A program made the translations under genes and the position numbers. DNA of 64,000 nucleotides from Paeniglutamicibacter sulfureus (GTDB taxonomy: Bacteria > Actinomycetota > Actinomycetes > Actinomycetales > Micrococcaceae): contig NZ_BAAAWO010000001.1 of assembly GCF_039535115.1 (NCBI RefSeq), positions 1,798,001 through 1,862,000 of the forward strand, read 5' to 3'. The notes below the pieces were generated by a model. That model had not been told where the DNA came from. It did not search any database and saw only the letters and a program-made list of their open reading frames with translations. Below, piece after piece: positions 1-9,362 of the stretch (positions within the stretch are counted from its first letter, which is position 1; each line of letters opens with the position of its first letter).

Positions 1-1
1 G

Positions 2-2227
2 CTCATGGTCCCCATTGCGTCCCTTGCCGGCAGCAGTGCGAACGCCGGAACCGAAATCTTTGATGCCCTCCCGGCCAGTTTCAAGGGCGAGCCCATCGCG
101 CAGCCCTCGAAGATCTTGGCCAAGGACGGTTCCACGATTGCGACGTTCTACTCGGAAAACCGGCAGCCGGTAAAGCTCAAGAACATTTCCAAGGTCATGC
201 AGAGTGCCATCATCTCCATCGAGGACGAGCGCTTCTACGAGCACAACGGCATCGATGTCCGCGGCATCGCCCGCGCCGCGGTGAACAACTTCACTTCCTC
301 GTCGCAGCAGGGCGCCTCGACCCTGACCCAGCAGTACGTCAACAACCTGCTGGTGAACGCCGACGTCGTCAACGGCGTGGACCGCTCCGAGATGACGATC
401 TCCGGCTCCAAGGACATCGCCGACAAGGCACGCGAAGCCAAGCTGGCCATTTCCATCGAAAAGGAAATGACCAAGGACGAAATCCTCGAGGGCTACCTGA
501 ACCTCGTGCTGTTCTCCGGCCGCAACTACGGCATCCAGGCCGCAGCCCAGCGCTTCTACTCGGTGGACGCCAAGGACCTGAACCTGCAGCAGTCCGCGAT
601 GCTCGCCGGAATGGTCCAGCTGCCCAACGCCTACAACCCGGAGAAGTACCCGGAACGTAGCCTCAAGCGTCGAAACACCGTGCTGGCTGCCATGCTGCGC
701 ACCGGTGCCATCGACAAGAACGAATACGACAAGGCAGTGAAGTCCAAGCTGGGCGTCAAGCCGAAAGAGGTCAAGTCCGGTTGCATCGCCGCCGAGGATT
801 CCGCCTACTTCTGTGACTACGTCACGAGGCTCATCACCACCGATGAGGCTTACGGCAAGACCCGTAAGGATCGCGAAAACCTGCTGTACCGCGGTGGCCT
901 GACCATCAAGACGACGTTGGACCCGCGCCTGCAGAAGGAAGCGGCGAAGCAGTCCAGGGCCATGATCCCTGCCGACGACAAGTCGAACATCGGCGCGGCC
1001 ATCGTGACGGTCGAACCGGGCACCGGCAACATCCTGGCCATGGGCCAGAACAAGGACTACGTCCCAACGGACAAAAACACCGGCCCGAACACCACCATCA
1101 ACTTTGCCGTCGAGAAAGCACTGGGCGGGGCCGGCGGCTTCCAGGGTGGTTCAACGATGAAGCCCTACACCACGATGGCCTGGCTCGAATCGGGTCGCAA
1201 CATGTGGGACCGGATCAGCGCACCCAATAAGAAGAACTACCCGGCTTCATTCCGTTGGAAGGCCTCATGCCTACCGCGCGGATACACCACCGTTGGCGGC
1301 GGCTGGGATCCAGCCAACGCGGTGAGCGGCTATCCCTCGTCGATGACGGTGGACTATGGCCTGTTCAACTCCGTGAACTCCGCCACCGTGGCCGAGGCCT
1401 CCAAACTTGACCTCTGCGACATTGCCGAGGGCACCGAACGCTTGGGCCTGATCGACTACGACAACGACATCGATCCGGCCACGGGTAAAAAATCAACCCT
1501 GGGACAGCCGATATCGCCGGCCAACCCGGCCTTCGTGATTGGTTCTGCCCGCATCACCCCTCTGGCCCAGGCCACCGCGTTTGCGACCTTTGCCAATAAC
1601 GGCGAGTTCTGCGACAACCGTGCCCTGACCTCGGTCACCGATGCCAAAGGCACCGCATACAAGGTCAAGCCGGTCACTTGCGAGCAGGCAGTCAGCCCCC
1701 AGGTCGTCGCCGATATGAACGGCACCATGACAAAGATTGCCAAACAAAAGGTCACCAAGGGCGCCATCGACTACCCGATCTCCGGCAAGACCGGTACGAA
1801 CAACAAGGCCAACTCGACCTGGTTCGTCGGTTACACCACCGGCATGGCCTCCGCCGCATGGGTCGGCCGTTACGACAAGCAACAGAACCTGGAGACCAAG
1901 AACAAGGTGATCGACGGCATCGCCCGTCGCTGGGTCGACTCCGGAACCTGGGCTTCCCCGCTGTGGACCAACTACATGAAGAAGGTCGGCGATCTCTACC
2001 CGACCGAATCCTTCGGCAAGGCCAAGTCCGCGCCCAAGCCTCCGGCCCCGAAGAAGGTGGAAGCCGACGACGATGACACAGCGGATTCGGCAAGCTCCGA
2101 AACCTCGGATTCAAAGGAAACCAAGGAGCCCAAGGAATCGGAAGCCCCGAAGGCGACCGCAACCCCCAAGCCCAAGGGAAACAGCGGAAACACGCCCAAC
2201 CCTCCCAAGAAGACCGAAGATGACTAG
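2..2227 (+). CDS. Class A penicillin-binding protein (transglycosylase/transpeptidase), 5' truncated by window
   Basis: Bifunctional peptidoglycan synthase: an N-terminal glycosyltransferase 51 domain polymerises lipid II and a C-terminal transpeptidase cross-links the stems outside the membrane. The GT51 part shows EDERFYEHNGID with the catalytic Glu, and QGASTLTQQ. The transpeptidase part shows the active-site serine in GGSTMKP (SxxK), SVNSA (SxN) and KTGTNN (KTG). The last ~60 residues are a low-complexity tail rich in Pro, Lys, Asp and Glu, as in many actinobacterial PBPs. The reading frame is open to the window edge, and the first visible Met (position 5) lies at the end of what looks like the membrane anchor, so the true start and most of the anchor are upstream. 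Its stop overlaps the next start by 8 bp (ATGACTAG), suggesting coupling to the metallophosphoesterase. Confidence 0.95.
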   Translation, partial: LMVPIASLAGSSANAGTEIFDALPASFKGEPIAQPSKILAKDGSTIATFYSENRQPVKLKNISKVMQSAIISIEDERFYEHNGIDVRGIARAAVNNFTSSSQQGASTLTQQYVNNLLVNADVVNGVDRSEMTISGSKDIADKAREAKLAISIEKEMTKDEILEGYLNLVLFSGRNYGIQAAAQRFYSVDAKDLNLQQSAMLAGMVQLPNAYNPEKYPERSLKRRNTVLAAMLRTGAIDKNEYDKAVKSKLGVKPKEVKSGCIAAEDSAYFCDYVTRLITTDEAYGKTRKDRENLLYRGGLTIKTTLDPRLQKEAAKQSRAMIPADDKSNIGAAIVTVEPGTGNILAMGQNKDYVPTDKNTGPNTTINFAVEKALGGAGGFQGGSTMKPYTTMAWLESGRNMWDRISAPNKKNYPASFRWKASCLPRGYTTVGGGWDPANAVSGYPSSMTVDYGLFNSVNSATVAEASKLDLCDIAEGTERLGLIDYDNDIDPATGKKSTLGQPISPANPAFVIGSARITPLAQATAFATFANNGEFCDNRALTSVTDAKGTAYKVKPVTCEQAVSPQVVADMNGTMTKIAKQKVTKGAIDYPISGKTGTNNKANSTWFVGYTTGMASAAWVGRYDKQQNLETKNKVIDGIARRWVDSGTWASPLWTNYMKKVGDLYPTESFGKAKSAPKPPAPKKVEADDDDTADSASSETSDSKETKEPKESEAPKATATPKPKGNSGNTPNPPKKTEDD

Positions 2228-3185
2228 TTCCCTCGCGACTTCATCATCGCTGGCCGAAGCGGTCTCACGCACTGTGCGTGGGGCCGCTTTGGCGGCTGGT
2301 GCGGCAACCGCCGGCGCCGGCATCCTTTTCGGATACGGATTGGGCCAGACCACGCGCTTCGGCGTCCGCGAGGAGACCCTGGCACTGCTGCCCCCGGGCT
2401 CCTCCCCGATCCGGATGCTCCACCTTTCGGACATCCACATGGTGCCCGGCCAGGAGCTCAAGCGCCGCTGGCTGCAGTCCCTGGCGGACCTGAAACCAGA
2501 CCTCGTGATCAACACCGGCGACAATCTGGGACACCTTGAAGGCCTGGACGCCTTGCTGGAGGCGTTGGACCCGCTGATGGCGTTCCCCGGGGCCTTCGTA
2601 CCCGGGTCAAATTGCTACTTCGGGCCACGGCCAAAGAATCCGTTCCGCTATCTCGCCAAGCGCTCGGACACGCCGCGGAACTCCCCCAAGTACCAATTGC
2701 CCTGGCAGGAAATGCACCGCGCCTTCGGTGCCGCCGGCTGGGTCAACCTGACCAACCGGAACCATTCCTTGGCAGTGAACGGGACCCGCCTGGATTTCAC
2801 GGGCGTGGACGACCCGCACCTGGACCTGGACCGCTTTGCCGGGTGGCCGGCCGGTTCCGCCACCTCCGGCTCGGCACCGCACCTTCGCATCGCGCTGGCC
2901 CATGCGCCGTACCAGCGCGTCCTGGACAGGTTCACTGCCGCCGGCACCGACCTGATCCTGGCCGGGCACACCCATGGGGGCCAGGTCTGCATCCCGGGCT
3001 ACGGCGCCCTGGTGACGAATTGTGATCTGCCGACCTGGCGGGCCAGCGGGCTGACCCAATGGGACTTCGCCGGCAAGAGCACGCCGCTGAACGTGTCCGC
3101 CGGCATCGGGACCTCGCGCTTCGCCCCGGTGCGGATCGCCTGCCCGCCGGAGGCCATCCTGCTCACGTTGACGGCACAGGGGTAG
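2220..3185 (+). CDS. Metallophosphoesterase (calcineurin-like), membrane-anchored
   Basis: About 321 aa. A dinuclear-metal phosphoesterase of the YaeI-like type often found beside PBP genes in Actinobacteria. Metal-site motifs appear in order: LHLSDIH, NTGDN, then GSNC in place of the usual GN(H/D) block, HAPY, and GHTHGGQ. A hydrophobic Ala/Gly-rich segment at residues ~15-38 suggests an N-terminal membrane anchor. The ATG at 2220 was chosen because it overlaps the PBP stop and is followed directly by family-like sequence; the frame stays open further upstream, but only as PBP shadow. The substrate is unknown; by position, a cell-envelope phosphoester is possible (inference). The odd Cys in the third motif is treated as a finding. 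Confidence 0.85.
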   Translation: MTSSLATSSSLAEAVSRTVRGAALAAGAATAGAGILFGYGLGQTTRFGVREETLALLPPGSSPIRMLHLSDIHMVPGQELKRRWLQSLADLKPDLVINTGDNLGHLEGLDALLEALDPLMAFPGAFVPGSNCYFGPRPKNPFRYLAKRSDTPRNSPKYQLPWQEMHRAFGAAGWVNLTNRNHSLAVNGTRLDFTGVDDPHLDLDRFAGWPAGSATSGSAPHLRIALAHAPYQRVLDRFTAAGTDLILAGHTHGGQVCIPGYGALVTNCDLPTWRASGLTQWDFAGKSTPLNVSAGIGTSRFAPVRIACPPEAILLTLTAQG

Positions 3186-3247
3186 CCCGACCCATCCGAT
3201 TGATGAATCCCAACCCCACACTGTAGGGTATTCGCAGAAGCACAACC

Positions 3248-5107
3248 ATGCGCGGGGATAGAGGTCGGACACCGGTGGCAGTACAACAAGGACACGCCCC
3301 CGCGGCGGGCACGCCCACGCTGGGCAGGACCTTTGCCCGGCTCATTCCCTTCGTCAAGCCCATCCTCCCCCGGCTGTTTTTCGGGTTCCTGTGCGCGCTG
3401 TTGGCCGGCGTCGTCGCCCTGACCATTCCCCAGGTCCTGGCATGGCTGGTGAACAATGTGCTGCACCCGGAAGGAAGGGGTTCAGAGGTCTGGCTGGCCG
3501 TGGGCCTGGTGGCCGCCCTCGGCGCCCTCGAGGCATTGCTGGTGTTCCTGCGCCGGCAATTCGTGATCACCCCCGCGGCCCGCCTGGAAACCCAGATGAG
3601 GGTGCGCCTGTACGCCCACCTCCAGCAGCTTCCCGTGGCCTTCCACGAGCGCTGGGGCTCCGGCCAGTTGCTCTCCAGGTCCATGGGCGACCTGAGCCTG
3701 CTGCGCCGGTGGCTCGCCTTCGGCGCGATGATGCTGGTGGTTTCCACCGTCACCGTGATCGCCGGGCTGACCCTGATGTTCAGTTCCAGCTGGGTGCTGG
3801 GCACCATCTACCTGGCCGGGGCCATCCCCATCTCCATCAAGGCGTTCCACTTCCGCAACAACTACCGGGCAGCCAGCCGGCTGAGCCAGGACCAGGCCGG
3901 GGACCTGGCCACGGCCGTGGAGGAATCGGTCCACGGCATCCGCGTCATCAAGGCCTTTGGCCGAGGCCGCCACATGTACGACGGCTTCAACACCCGGGCC
4001 GAGCAGCTTCGCGACACCGAGGTTTCCAAGGCCAAGACCCTGGCCAGCTTCATCCTCTACGTGGTGGCCATCCCCGAAACCACGCTGGGCCTGGGCCTGG
4101 TGGCGGGGCTGTGGCTCACCGCGCAGGGCGAACTGAGCGTCGGGGCGCTGGTTGCCTTCTTCGCCACCGCCACGGTGCTGGCCGGGCCGGTTGAACACAT
4201 GGGCATGCTCATGGGCATGACCCTCACGACCAAGACCGCCCTGGACCGCCACTTCGAGGTCATGGACACCAACAACACCATCACCTCCCCCGGCTCGCCC
4301 GTTTCCCCTACGGACCCGCGCGGGGAACTTGAGTTGCGCAACGTCCTCTTCCGCTTCCCCGACACCCCGGCCACCGCCGCACCGCTGTTGCGCGGCGTCA
4401 ACCTGCACGTGGCCCCCGGGGAGACCATGGCACTGGTCGGGATGACCGGCACCGGAAAGTCCACGCTGCTCCAGCTCGTTCCCCGGCTCTACGAAGCCAC
4501 CGGTGGCCAGGTCCTCATCGACGGCGTCGACGTGCGCGATCGGGACCTGGTCGAACTGCGCCGCGACGTGGCGGTCGCCTTCGAGGACACCATCCTGTTT
4601 TCCTCCTCGATCCGGGACAACGTGCTGTTGGGAGCCACCGGGCTCGACGGACCGGAACTGGACGCGCTGCTGGAGGATGCCATCGACACCGCCCAGGCCG
4701 GCTTCGCCCGCACGCTGCCCCAAGGCCTGGACACCGTCATCGGCGAAGAAGGCCTGTCCCTTTCCGGAGGCCAGCGCCAGCGCATCGCCCTGGCCCGGGC
4801 CATAGCGGCCAGGCCGCGCGTGCTGGTGCTCGACGACCCGCTCTCGGCCCTGGACGTACGCACCGAGGAAGCGGTGACACAGCGGCTGCGCACCACCCTG
4901 GCCGGGACCACCACGCTGATCGTGGCCCACCGGCCCTCCACCGTGGCCTTGGCCGACAAGGTTGCGCTGCTGAGGGACGGGCTCATCGACGACGTGGGCA
5001 CGCACTCGGAACTGCTGGCACGCAACGAGCACTACCGCTTCGTCATTGCCAGCCTCGTGGACGAGGAATCCGACATCATTCCCCTTCAAGGCGGTCCGCT
5101 AGCATGA
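3248..5107 (+). CDS. ABC exporter half-transporter, TMD-NBD (degenerate-site subunit)
   Basis: About 619 aa: a six-helix type IV ABC exporter domain (residues ~25-330) followed by a nucleotide-binding domain. Walker A is GMTGTGKST (~residue 397), the signature is LSGGQRQR, and Walker B is LVLDDPLSALD, with Asp in place of the catalytic Glu. It overlaps the next half-transporter by 4 bp (ATGA), so the pair probably forms a heterodimeric exporter of the TM287/288 or BmrCD kind. Substrate cannot be told from sequence; drugs, lipids or peptides are all possible. The ATG at 3248 has poor ribosome-binding context. A GTG at 3275 preceded by GATAGAGG is a good alternative start and would give ~610 aa. 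Confidence 0.9.
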   Translation: MRGDRGRTPVAVQQGHAPAAGTPTLGRTFARLIPFVKPILPRLFFGFLCALLAGVVALTIPQVLAWLVNNVLHPEGRGSEVWLAVGLVAALGALEALLVFLRRQFVITPAARLETQMRVRLYAHLQQLPVAFHERWGSGQLLSRSMGDLSLLRRWLAFGAMMLVVSTVTVIAGLTLMFSSSWVLGTIYLAGAIPISIKAFHFRNNYRAASRLSQDQAGDLATAVEESVHGIRVIKAFGRGRHMYDGFNTRAEQLRDTEVSKAKTLASFILYVVAIPETTLGLGLVAGLWLTAQGELSVGALVAFFATATVLAGPVEHMGMLMGMTLTTKTALDRHFEVMDTNNTITSPGSPVSPTDPRGELELRNVLFRFPDTPATAAPLLRGVNLHVAPGETMALVGMTGTGKSTLLQLVPRLYEATGGQVLIDGVDVRDRDLVELRRDVAVAFEDTILFSSSIRDNVLLGATGLDGPELDALLEDAIDTAQAGFARTLPQGLDTVIGEEGLSLSGGQRQRIALARAIAARPRVLVLDDPLSALDVRTEEAVTQRLRTTLAGTTTLIVAHRPSTVALADKVALLRDGLIDDVGTHSELLARNEHYRFVIASLVDEESDIIPLQGGPLA

Positions 5108-6912
5108 GCCAGAACATCGGTGTCGCCAACGAGGACGCCATCACCCTGTCCAAGGACGAACGCAAGCGAGTGCGCGCTCGCTCCTGGAGACTGCTGGCCA
5201 CCCTGGCCAGGACACAAAAGCGCATGCTGGCGCTCACCGTGGTGCTCGTGGTCATCTCCAACGCCGCCCGCGTCGCCTTCCCGCTGATCATCGCCTGGGC
5301 CATCGACTGGGGCCTGCCGCAGGTCGCCGCCGGCAACTGGGCGCCCCTGGGCATCACCGGCGGCGCCTACGTGCTCTCGGCCATCGCCGCCGGCACGCTG
5401 CTGGGCTGGTACATCCTGTGCACCGCGAAGATCTCCCAGGCCATGCTGCTGGATCTGCGCCTGCGCGTCTTTCGCCACACCCAGCGCCTGAGCCTGGAGT
5501 TCCACGAAAAATACACCTCCGGGCGCATCATCTCCAGGCAGACCTCGGACCTGGAGACGCTGCGCGAACTGCTGGACCAGGGCATTTCCGAACTCGCCTC
5601 GGCCGCCGTCTTCGTGACCTTCACCCTGGTGTCCATCTTCGTCCTCGACTGGCGCTCGGGGCTCGTGGTCGTCATCGCCGCCCTGCCCATCTGGCTGCTC
5701 TTTGGCTGGTACCAGAAACGCTCGGAACTGGTCTACCGCGAATCCCGGGTGGTCTCGGCCCGGGTCATCGGCAGCTTCGTGGAAACCATGACCGGCATTC
5801 GCGCCGTGAAAGCCTTCCGCAAGGAACGAGCCAACGACGCCACCTACGCGCAGGTCGCCGGCCAATACCGGGACAACTCGATCCGCTCCATCAACCTCTT
5901 CGGCGTGCTCCAGCCCTCGCTGGTGCTCATCGGCAACCTGTCGGTGGCGGCGGTGCTTGCCTGGGGCGGGTTCCGCATCCTTGACGGGGAGCTGGGGGTG
6001 GGCGTGCTGGTGGCCCTGCTGCTGGCCACCAAGCGGGTGTTCCAGCCGGTGGAAAACATCGCGATGTTCTACCAGTCGCTGCAATCGGCAACCGCGGCGC
6101 TGGAAAAGGTCTCCGGGCTGCTCGAGGAGGAACCCACCGTGGTGGAACCCGCCAAGCCGCAGCCGCTGGAACAGGTCGCAGGTGCCGTGGCATTCAAGGA
6201 CGCGGTCTTCGGGTACGGGGACGGGCCCGTCGTCATGGACAGGTTCGACCTGGCCATCCCGGCGGGGCAGACCGTTGCCGTGGTCGGGCAGACAGGCGCC
6301 GGCAAGTCCACCTTGGCCAAGCTGATCGCCAGGTTCTACGACCTGCGCTCCGGGTCACTGACCCTTGATGGGGTGCCGATCGAGCAGATCGCCAACAACG
6401 ACCTGCGGCGGCATGTGGTGATGGTGACCCAGGAGGCCTTCCTCTTCTCCGGGACCGTGGCCGAGAACATCTCCCTGGGCAAGCCCGGCGCCAGCATCGA
6501 GGAGATCATCCTGGCCGCGCGCGCCGTGGGTGCCCACGAATTCATCACGGCCCTGCCCGAGGGCTACGACACCGACGTGAACAAGCGCGGCGGTCGCGTC
6601 TCCTCCGGCCAGCGCCAGCTCATCTCCTTCGCCCGGGCGTTCCTGGCGGACCCGGCGGTGCTGATCCTCGACGAGGCGACCAGCTCGCTGGACATCCCCT
6701 CCGAACGCGCCGTGCAGCGCGGGCTACAGACCCTGCTGGGCAACCGGACCGCGCTGATCATCGCGCACCGGCTCTCCACGGTGCAGATCGCCGACCGGGT
6801 GTTGGTGGTCCACGACGGACGAATCGTCGAGGACGGCACCCCGGCCGAGCTCATCGGGGCCGAAGGCCGCTTTGCCGCCCTGCACAAGGCCTGGCTCGAC
6901 TCGCTGGTCTGA
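5104..6912 (+). CDS. ABC exporter half-transporter, TMD-NBD (catalytically canonical subunit)
   Basis: 602 aa, partner of the preceding half-transporter. The transmembrane domain covers residues ~30-330. The NBD shows Walker A GQTGAGKST, Walker B VLILDEATSSLD with the catalytic Glu, and an H-loop in IAHRLST. Its signature reads VSSGQRQ, a departure from LSGGQ. Combined with the Asp Walker B of the upstream subunit, the degenerate ATP site would pair subunit-1 Walker motifs with this subunit's signature, as in known heterodimeric exporters. The start ATG overlaps the preceding TGA. The gene ends before a strong bidirectional terminator. Confidence 0.92.
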   Translation: MSQNIGVANEDAITLSKDERKRVRARSWRLLATLARTQKRMLALTVVLVVISNAARVAFPLIIAWAIDWGLPQVAAGNWAPLGITGGAYVLSAIAAGTLLGWYILCTAKISQAMLLDLRLRVFRHTQRLSLEFHEKYTSGRIISRQTSDLETLRELLDQGISELASAAVFVTFTLVSIFVLDWRSGLVVVIAALPIWLLFGWYQKRSELVYRESRVVSARVIGSFVETMTGIRAVKAFRKERANDATYAQVAGQYRDNSIRSINLFGVLQPSLVLIGNLSVAAVLAWGGFRILDGELGVGVLVALLLATKRVFQPVENIAMFYQSLQSATAALEKVSGLLEEEPTVVEPAKPQPLEQVAGAVAFKDAVFGYGDGPVVMDRFDLAIPAGQTVAVVGQTGAGKSTLAKLIARFYDLRSGSLTLDGVPIEQIANNDLRRHVVMVTQEAFLFSGTVAENISLGKPGASIEEIILAARAVGAHEFITALPEGYDTDVNKRGGRVSSGQRQLISFARAFLADPAVLILDEATSSLDIPSERAVQRGLQTLLGNRTALIIAHRLSTVQIADRVLVVHDGRIVEDGTPAELIGAEGRFAALHKAWLDSLV

Positions 6913-6949
6913 TCCCGCCCCTGCCGCGCCCCCTGCGGATCCCGGACAC

Positions 6950-7000
6950 GACAAAGGCCCTGGCCCCCCGTCCTGCATGGAGGGGGGCAGGGCCTTTGTC
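6950..7000. terminator. Bidirectional intrinsic terminator between ABC exporter and purC
   Basis: An inverted repeat of 6950-6969 against 6982-7000 (GACAAAGGCCCTG paired with CAGGGCCTTTGTC plus a six-base C/G extension) lies between two convergent genes. The stem is about 18 bp with a ~12 nt loop, so it can stop transcripts from both sides. Confidence 0.85.
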
Positions 7001-7011
7001 GGTGGCGCGGA

Positions 7012-7917
7012 TCAGGCGCTGAAGGTAAGTCCCGTCAGCCGCTCGTAGGCATCGATGTAGCGCGCACGGGTACGTTCGATGATCTCCGCCGGCAGCGCCG
7101 GGGGTTCCTCGCCGGAGTTCTTGTCCCAGCCGGAGGCCTCGGAGGTGAGCCAGTCGCGGACGAACTGCTTGTCGAAGGACGGCTGCGCCTGCCCCGGGGA
7201 GTAGGTCTCCGCGTCCCAAAAGCGCGAGGAATCCGGGGTCAGCACCTCATCGCCCAGGGTGATCTCGCCGTTGGACGGATCGATCCCGAACTCGACCTTG
7301 GTGTCGGCCAGGATGATGCCGCGGGTGCGGGCAATTTCCTCGGCGCGGGTGTACAAGGCCAAGGTGGCGTCGCGCAGGTCGGCGGCCTGCTGGCCGCCGA
7401 TGCGGGCAGCGGTTTCCTCGAAGGTGATGTTTTCGTCGTGCTCGCCGACCTCGGCCTTGGCCGAGGGCGTGAAGATGGCAGGTTCCAGCTTGGAGCCATC
7501 GACCATGCCGGCCTTCAGCGGAAGCGCGCAGACCGTCTGGCGGTCCTTGTATTCGGCCAGCCCGGAGCCGGTCAGGTAGCCGCGGGCGATGCACTCAATG
7601 GGGAACATGTCCAGCTTCTTGCAGACCATGGCCCGGCCGGCAACGGCGTCCGGCACGTCGGTGGAGATGACGTGGTTGGGGATTCCGGCCAGCTTGTCGA
7701 ACCACCACAGGCTCAACTGGGTCAGCACCTTGCCCTTGTCCGGGATCTCGGATTCCAGCACGAAGTCAAAAGCACTAATCCTGTCGCTGGCAACCACCAG
7801 GACGCGGTCGGTTTCCTCGAAGGAGGAACCGGCCGGAACGTAGAGGTCGCGGACCTTGCCCGAGTAGTGGTGGGTCCACCCCGGCAGGTCCAGGGTTTCG
7901 GTTTGCAGGCCTGACAT
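7012..7917 (-). CDS. purC: Phosphoribosylaminoimidazole-succinocarboxamide synthase (SAICAR synthetase)
   Basis: 301 aa. Joins CAIR and aspartate with ATP to give SAICAR in de novo IMP synthesis. The N-terminal region contains GKVRDLY and a DRISAFDF block, which bind nucleotide. Family signatures ILADTKVEFG and GDEVLTPDSSRFW are intact. It starts immediately after the purD stop (TAGATG, no spacer), so the two are co-transcribed and probably translationally coupled. Length and motif order are normal. Transcription ends at the bidirectional hairpin downstream. Confidence 0.97.
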   Translation of the reverse strand: MSGLQTETLDLPGWTHHYSGKVRDLYVPAGSSFEETDRVLVVASDRISAFDFVLESEIPDKGKVLTQLSLWWFDKLAGIPNHVISTDVPDAVAGRAMVCKKLDMFPIECIARGYLTGSGLAEYKDRQTVCALPLKAGMVDGSKLEPAIFTPSAKAEVGEHDENITFEETAARIGGQQAADLRDATLALYTRAEEIARTRGIILADTKVEFGIDPSNGEITLGDEVLTPDSSRFWDAETYSPGQAQPSFDKQFVRDWLTSEASGWDKNSGEEPPALPAEIIERTRARYIDAYERLTGLTFSA

Positions 7918-9204
7918 CTAGTGTGTTCCTTCCGAGACGCTGATCTGGCCGTTGGCGGCCTTCAGCGCAATGTCGGTGCGGTGCTGGGCACCGTCCCAGG
8001 AGATGGCAGCGACGCCTTCGTAGGCCTTGTCGCGCGCGGCGTGCAGGTCGGCACCGAGGCCCACGACTGCCAGCACGCGGCCGCCGTCGACGATGGTTTC
8101 GCCTGCCTCGTTGCGGGTGGTTCCGGCGTGCAGCACCGAGACGTCCTCGATGGCCTCTGCCGCTTCAATCCCCTGGATCGCCGCTCCCTTGACGGGGGCA
8201 TCGGGATAGTTTTCGGCTGCCAGGACCACTCCGACGGCGGTCTCGGGGCGCCAGTGCAGCAACTCGGCGTCATCGAGTTCGCCCTTGGCGGCTGCCATCA
8301 GCAGTCCGCCCAGCGGGGTCTTCAGGCGTGCGAGCACTGCCTGGGTCTCGGGGTCGCCGAAGCGTGCGTTGAATTCAATGACGCGGATGCCGCGGCCGGT
8401 GATGGCCAGGCCGCAGTACAGCACCCCGGTGAAGGGGGTGCCGCGGGAGGCCATGTCGCGCAGCGTCGGGTAGGCGACGCGGTCCATGACCTCGTCGACG
8501 AAGCCGGCGGGCAGCCAGGGCAGCGGCGAGTAGGCGCCCATGCCGCCGGTGTTCGGTCCCTCGTCGCCATCAAAGATGCGCTTGAAGTCCTGGGCGGGTG
8601 CCAGCGGGACGGCGTGGGTGCCGTCGCAGATGACAAAGAGGGAGACCTCCGGGCCGTCGAGGAACTCCTCGATGACCACGGTGCCGCCCGCGGCGAAGCA
8701 GGCCTCTGCGTGGGCCAGGGCCTCTGCGCGGTCGGACGTGACCACGACGCCCTTGCCTGCTGCCAGTCCATCGTCTTTGACCACATAGGGGGCGCCGAAG
8801 GCATCGAGCGCCTCGGCCGCTTCCTCGGAGTTGGTGGCGACCTTGGCCATGGCGGTGGGCACGCCTGCCTCGGCCATGACCGTCTTGGCGAAGGCCTTGG
8901 AGGCCTCCAGCTGGGCAGCCGCTTGCGTGGGGCCAAAGACGGGGATGTTCGCGGAGATCAGTGCGTCGGCAACACCTGCCGCCAGTGGCGCCTCGGGACC
9001 AACCACCACCAGATCCGAGCCCAGTTCGCGGGCAAGTGCCACCACTGCCGCGGGATCCTGGGCATCGATTTGGTGGGTGGTGACGTCACGCGATATCCCG
9101 GCATTGCCGGGTGCGCAATGCAGGTCGGTGACGTAGGGATCCGAAGCCAAAGCTCGGATCAGTGCATGTTCGCGGCCGCCGGGGCCAATAACCAGTACCT
9201 TCAC
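7918..9204 (-). CDS. purD: Phosphoribosylamine-glycine ligase (GAR synthetase)
   Basis: 428 aa ATP-grasp enzyme joining 5-phosphoribosylamine and glycine. The N-terminal VLVIGPGGREHAL motif, the ATP-grasp lysine region KDDGLAAGKGV and the metal/ATP motif NARFGDPETQ are present, and length is typical. The start is GTG. A -10-like TAGGCT lies 8 nt upstream of it on the minus strand, so the transcript may be leaderless or nearly so. First gene of the purD-purC pair; the other purine genes in the window (purF, purM) are on the opposite strand. Confidence 0.97.
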   Translation of the reverse strand: MKVLVIGPGGREHALIRALASDPYVTDLHCAPGNAGISRDVTTHQIDAQDPAAVVALARELGSDLVVVGPEAPLAAGVADALISANIPVFGPTQAAAQLEASKAFAKTVMAEAGVPTAMAKVATNSEEAAEALDAFGAPYVVKDDGLAAGKGVVVTSDRAEALAHAEACFAAGGTVVIEEFLDGPEVSLFVICDGTHAVPLAPAQDFKRIFDGDEGPNTGGMGAYSPLPWLPAGFVDEVMDRVAYPTLRDMASRGTPFTGVLYCGLAITGRGIRVIEFNARFGDPETQAVLARLKTPLGGLLMAAAKGELDDAELLHWRPETAVGVVLAAENYPDAPVKGAAIQGIEAAEAIEDVSVLHAGTTRNEAGETIVDGGRVLAVVGLGADLHAARDKAYEGVAAISWDGAQHRTDIALKAANGQISVSEGTH

Positions 9205-9349
9205 GAGGCTTAAGCCTACCGGCTCCGGTCCCCTCAGTGCCCACCCGGGTCGCAGGACCGACGCATTTGCGCCAACTTCGCACCGGGTCCGCCGTCCTCC
9301 CCGGGCGGTGCGCCCGATCCCGACCCCGCAGGCAAGCGGTGGCTGCGCC

Positions 9350-9355
9350 TATGCT
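9350..9355 (+). promoter_or_regulatory. -10 box for leaderless methyltransferase mRNA
   Basis: TATGCT lies 7 nt before the ATG at 9363, the spacing expected if transcription starts on the A of the start codon. No clear -35 or Shine-Dalgarno sequence is seen. Confidence 0.5.
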
Positions 9356-9362
9356 CGTGTAC

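Noticed and set aside
3482..5089. 535-aa open frame on the minus strand
   Set aside because: It lies fully antisense to the first ABC half-transporter, whose motifs are unmistakable; the antisense product is Gly/Gln/His-rich with no known domain, as expected of a high-GC shadow.
7921..9213. 430-aa plus-strand open frame opposite purD
   Set aside because: purD has complete family motifs on the other strand; the frame is a codon-bias shadow.
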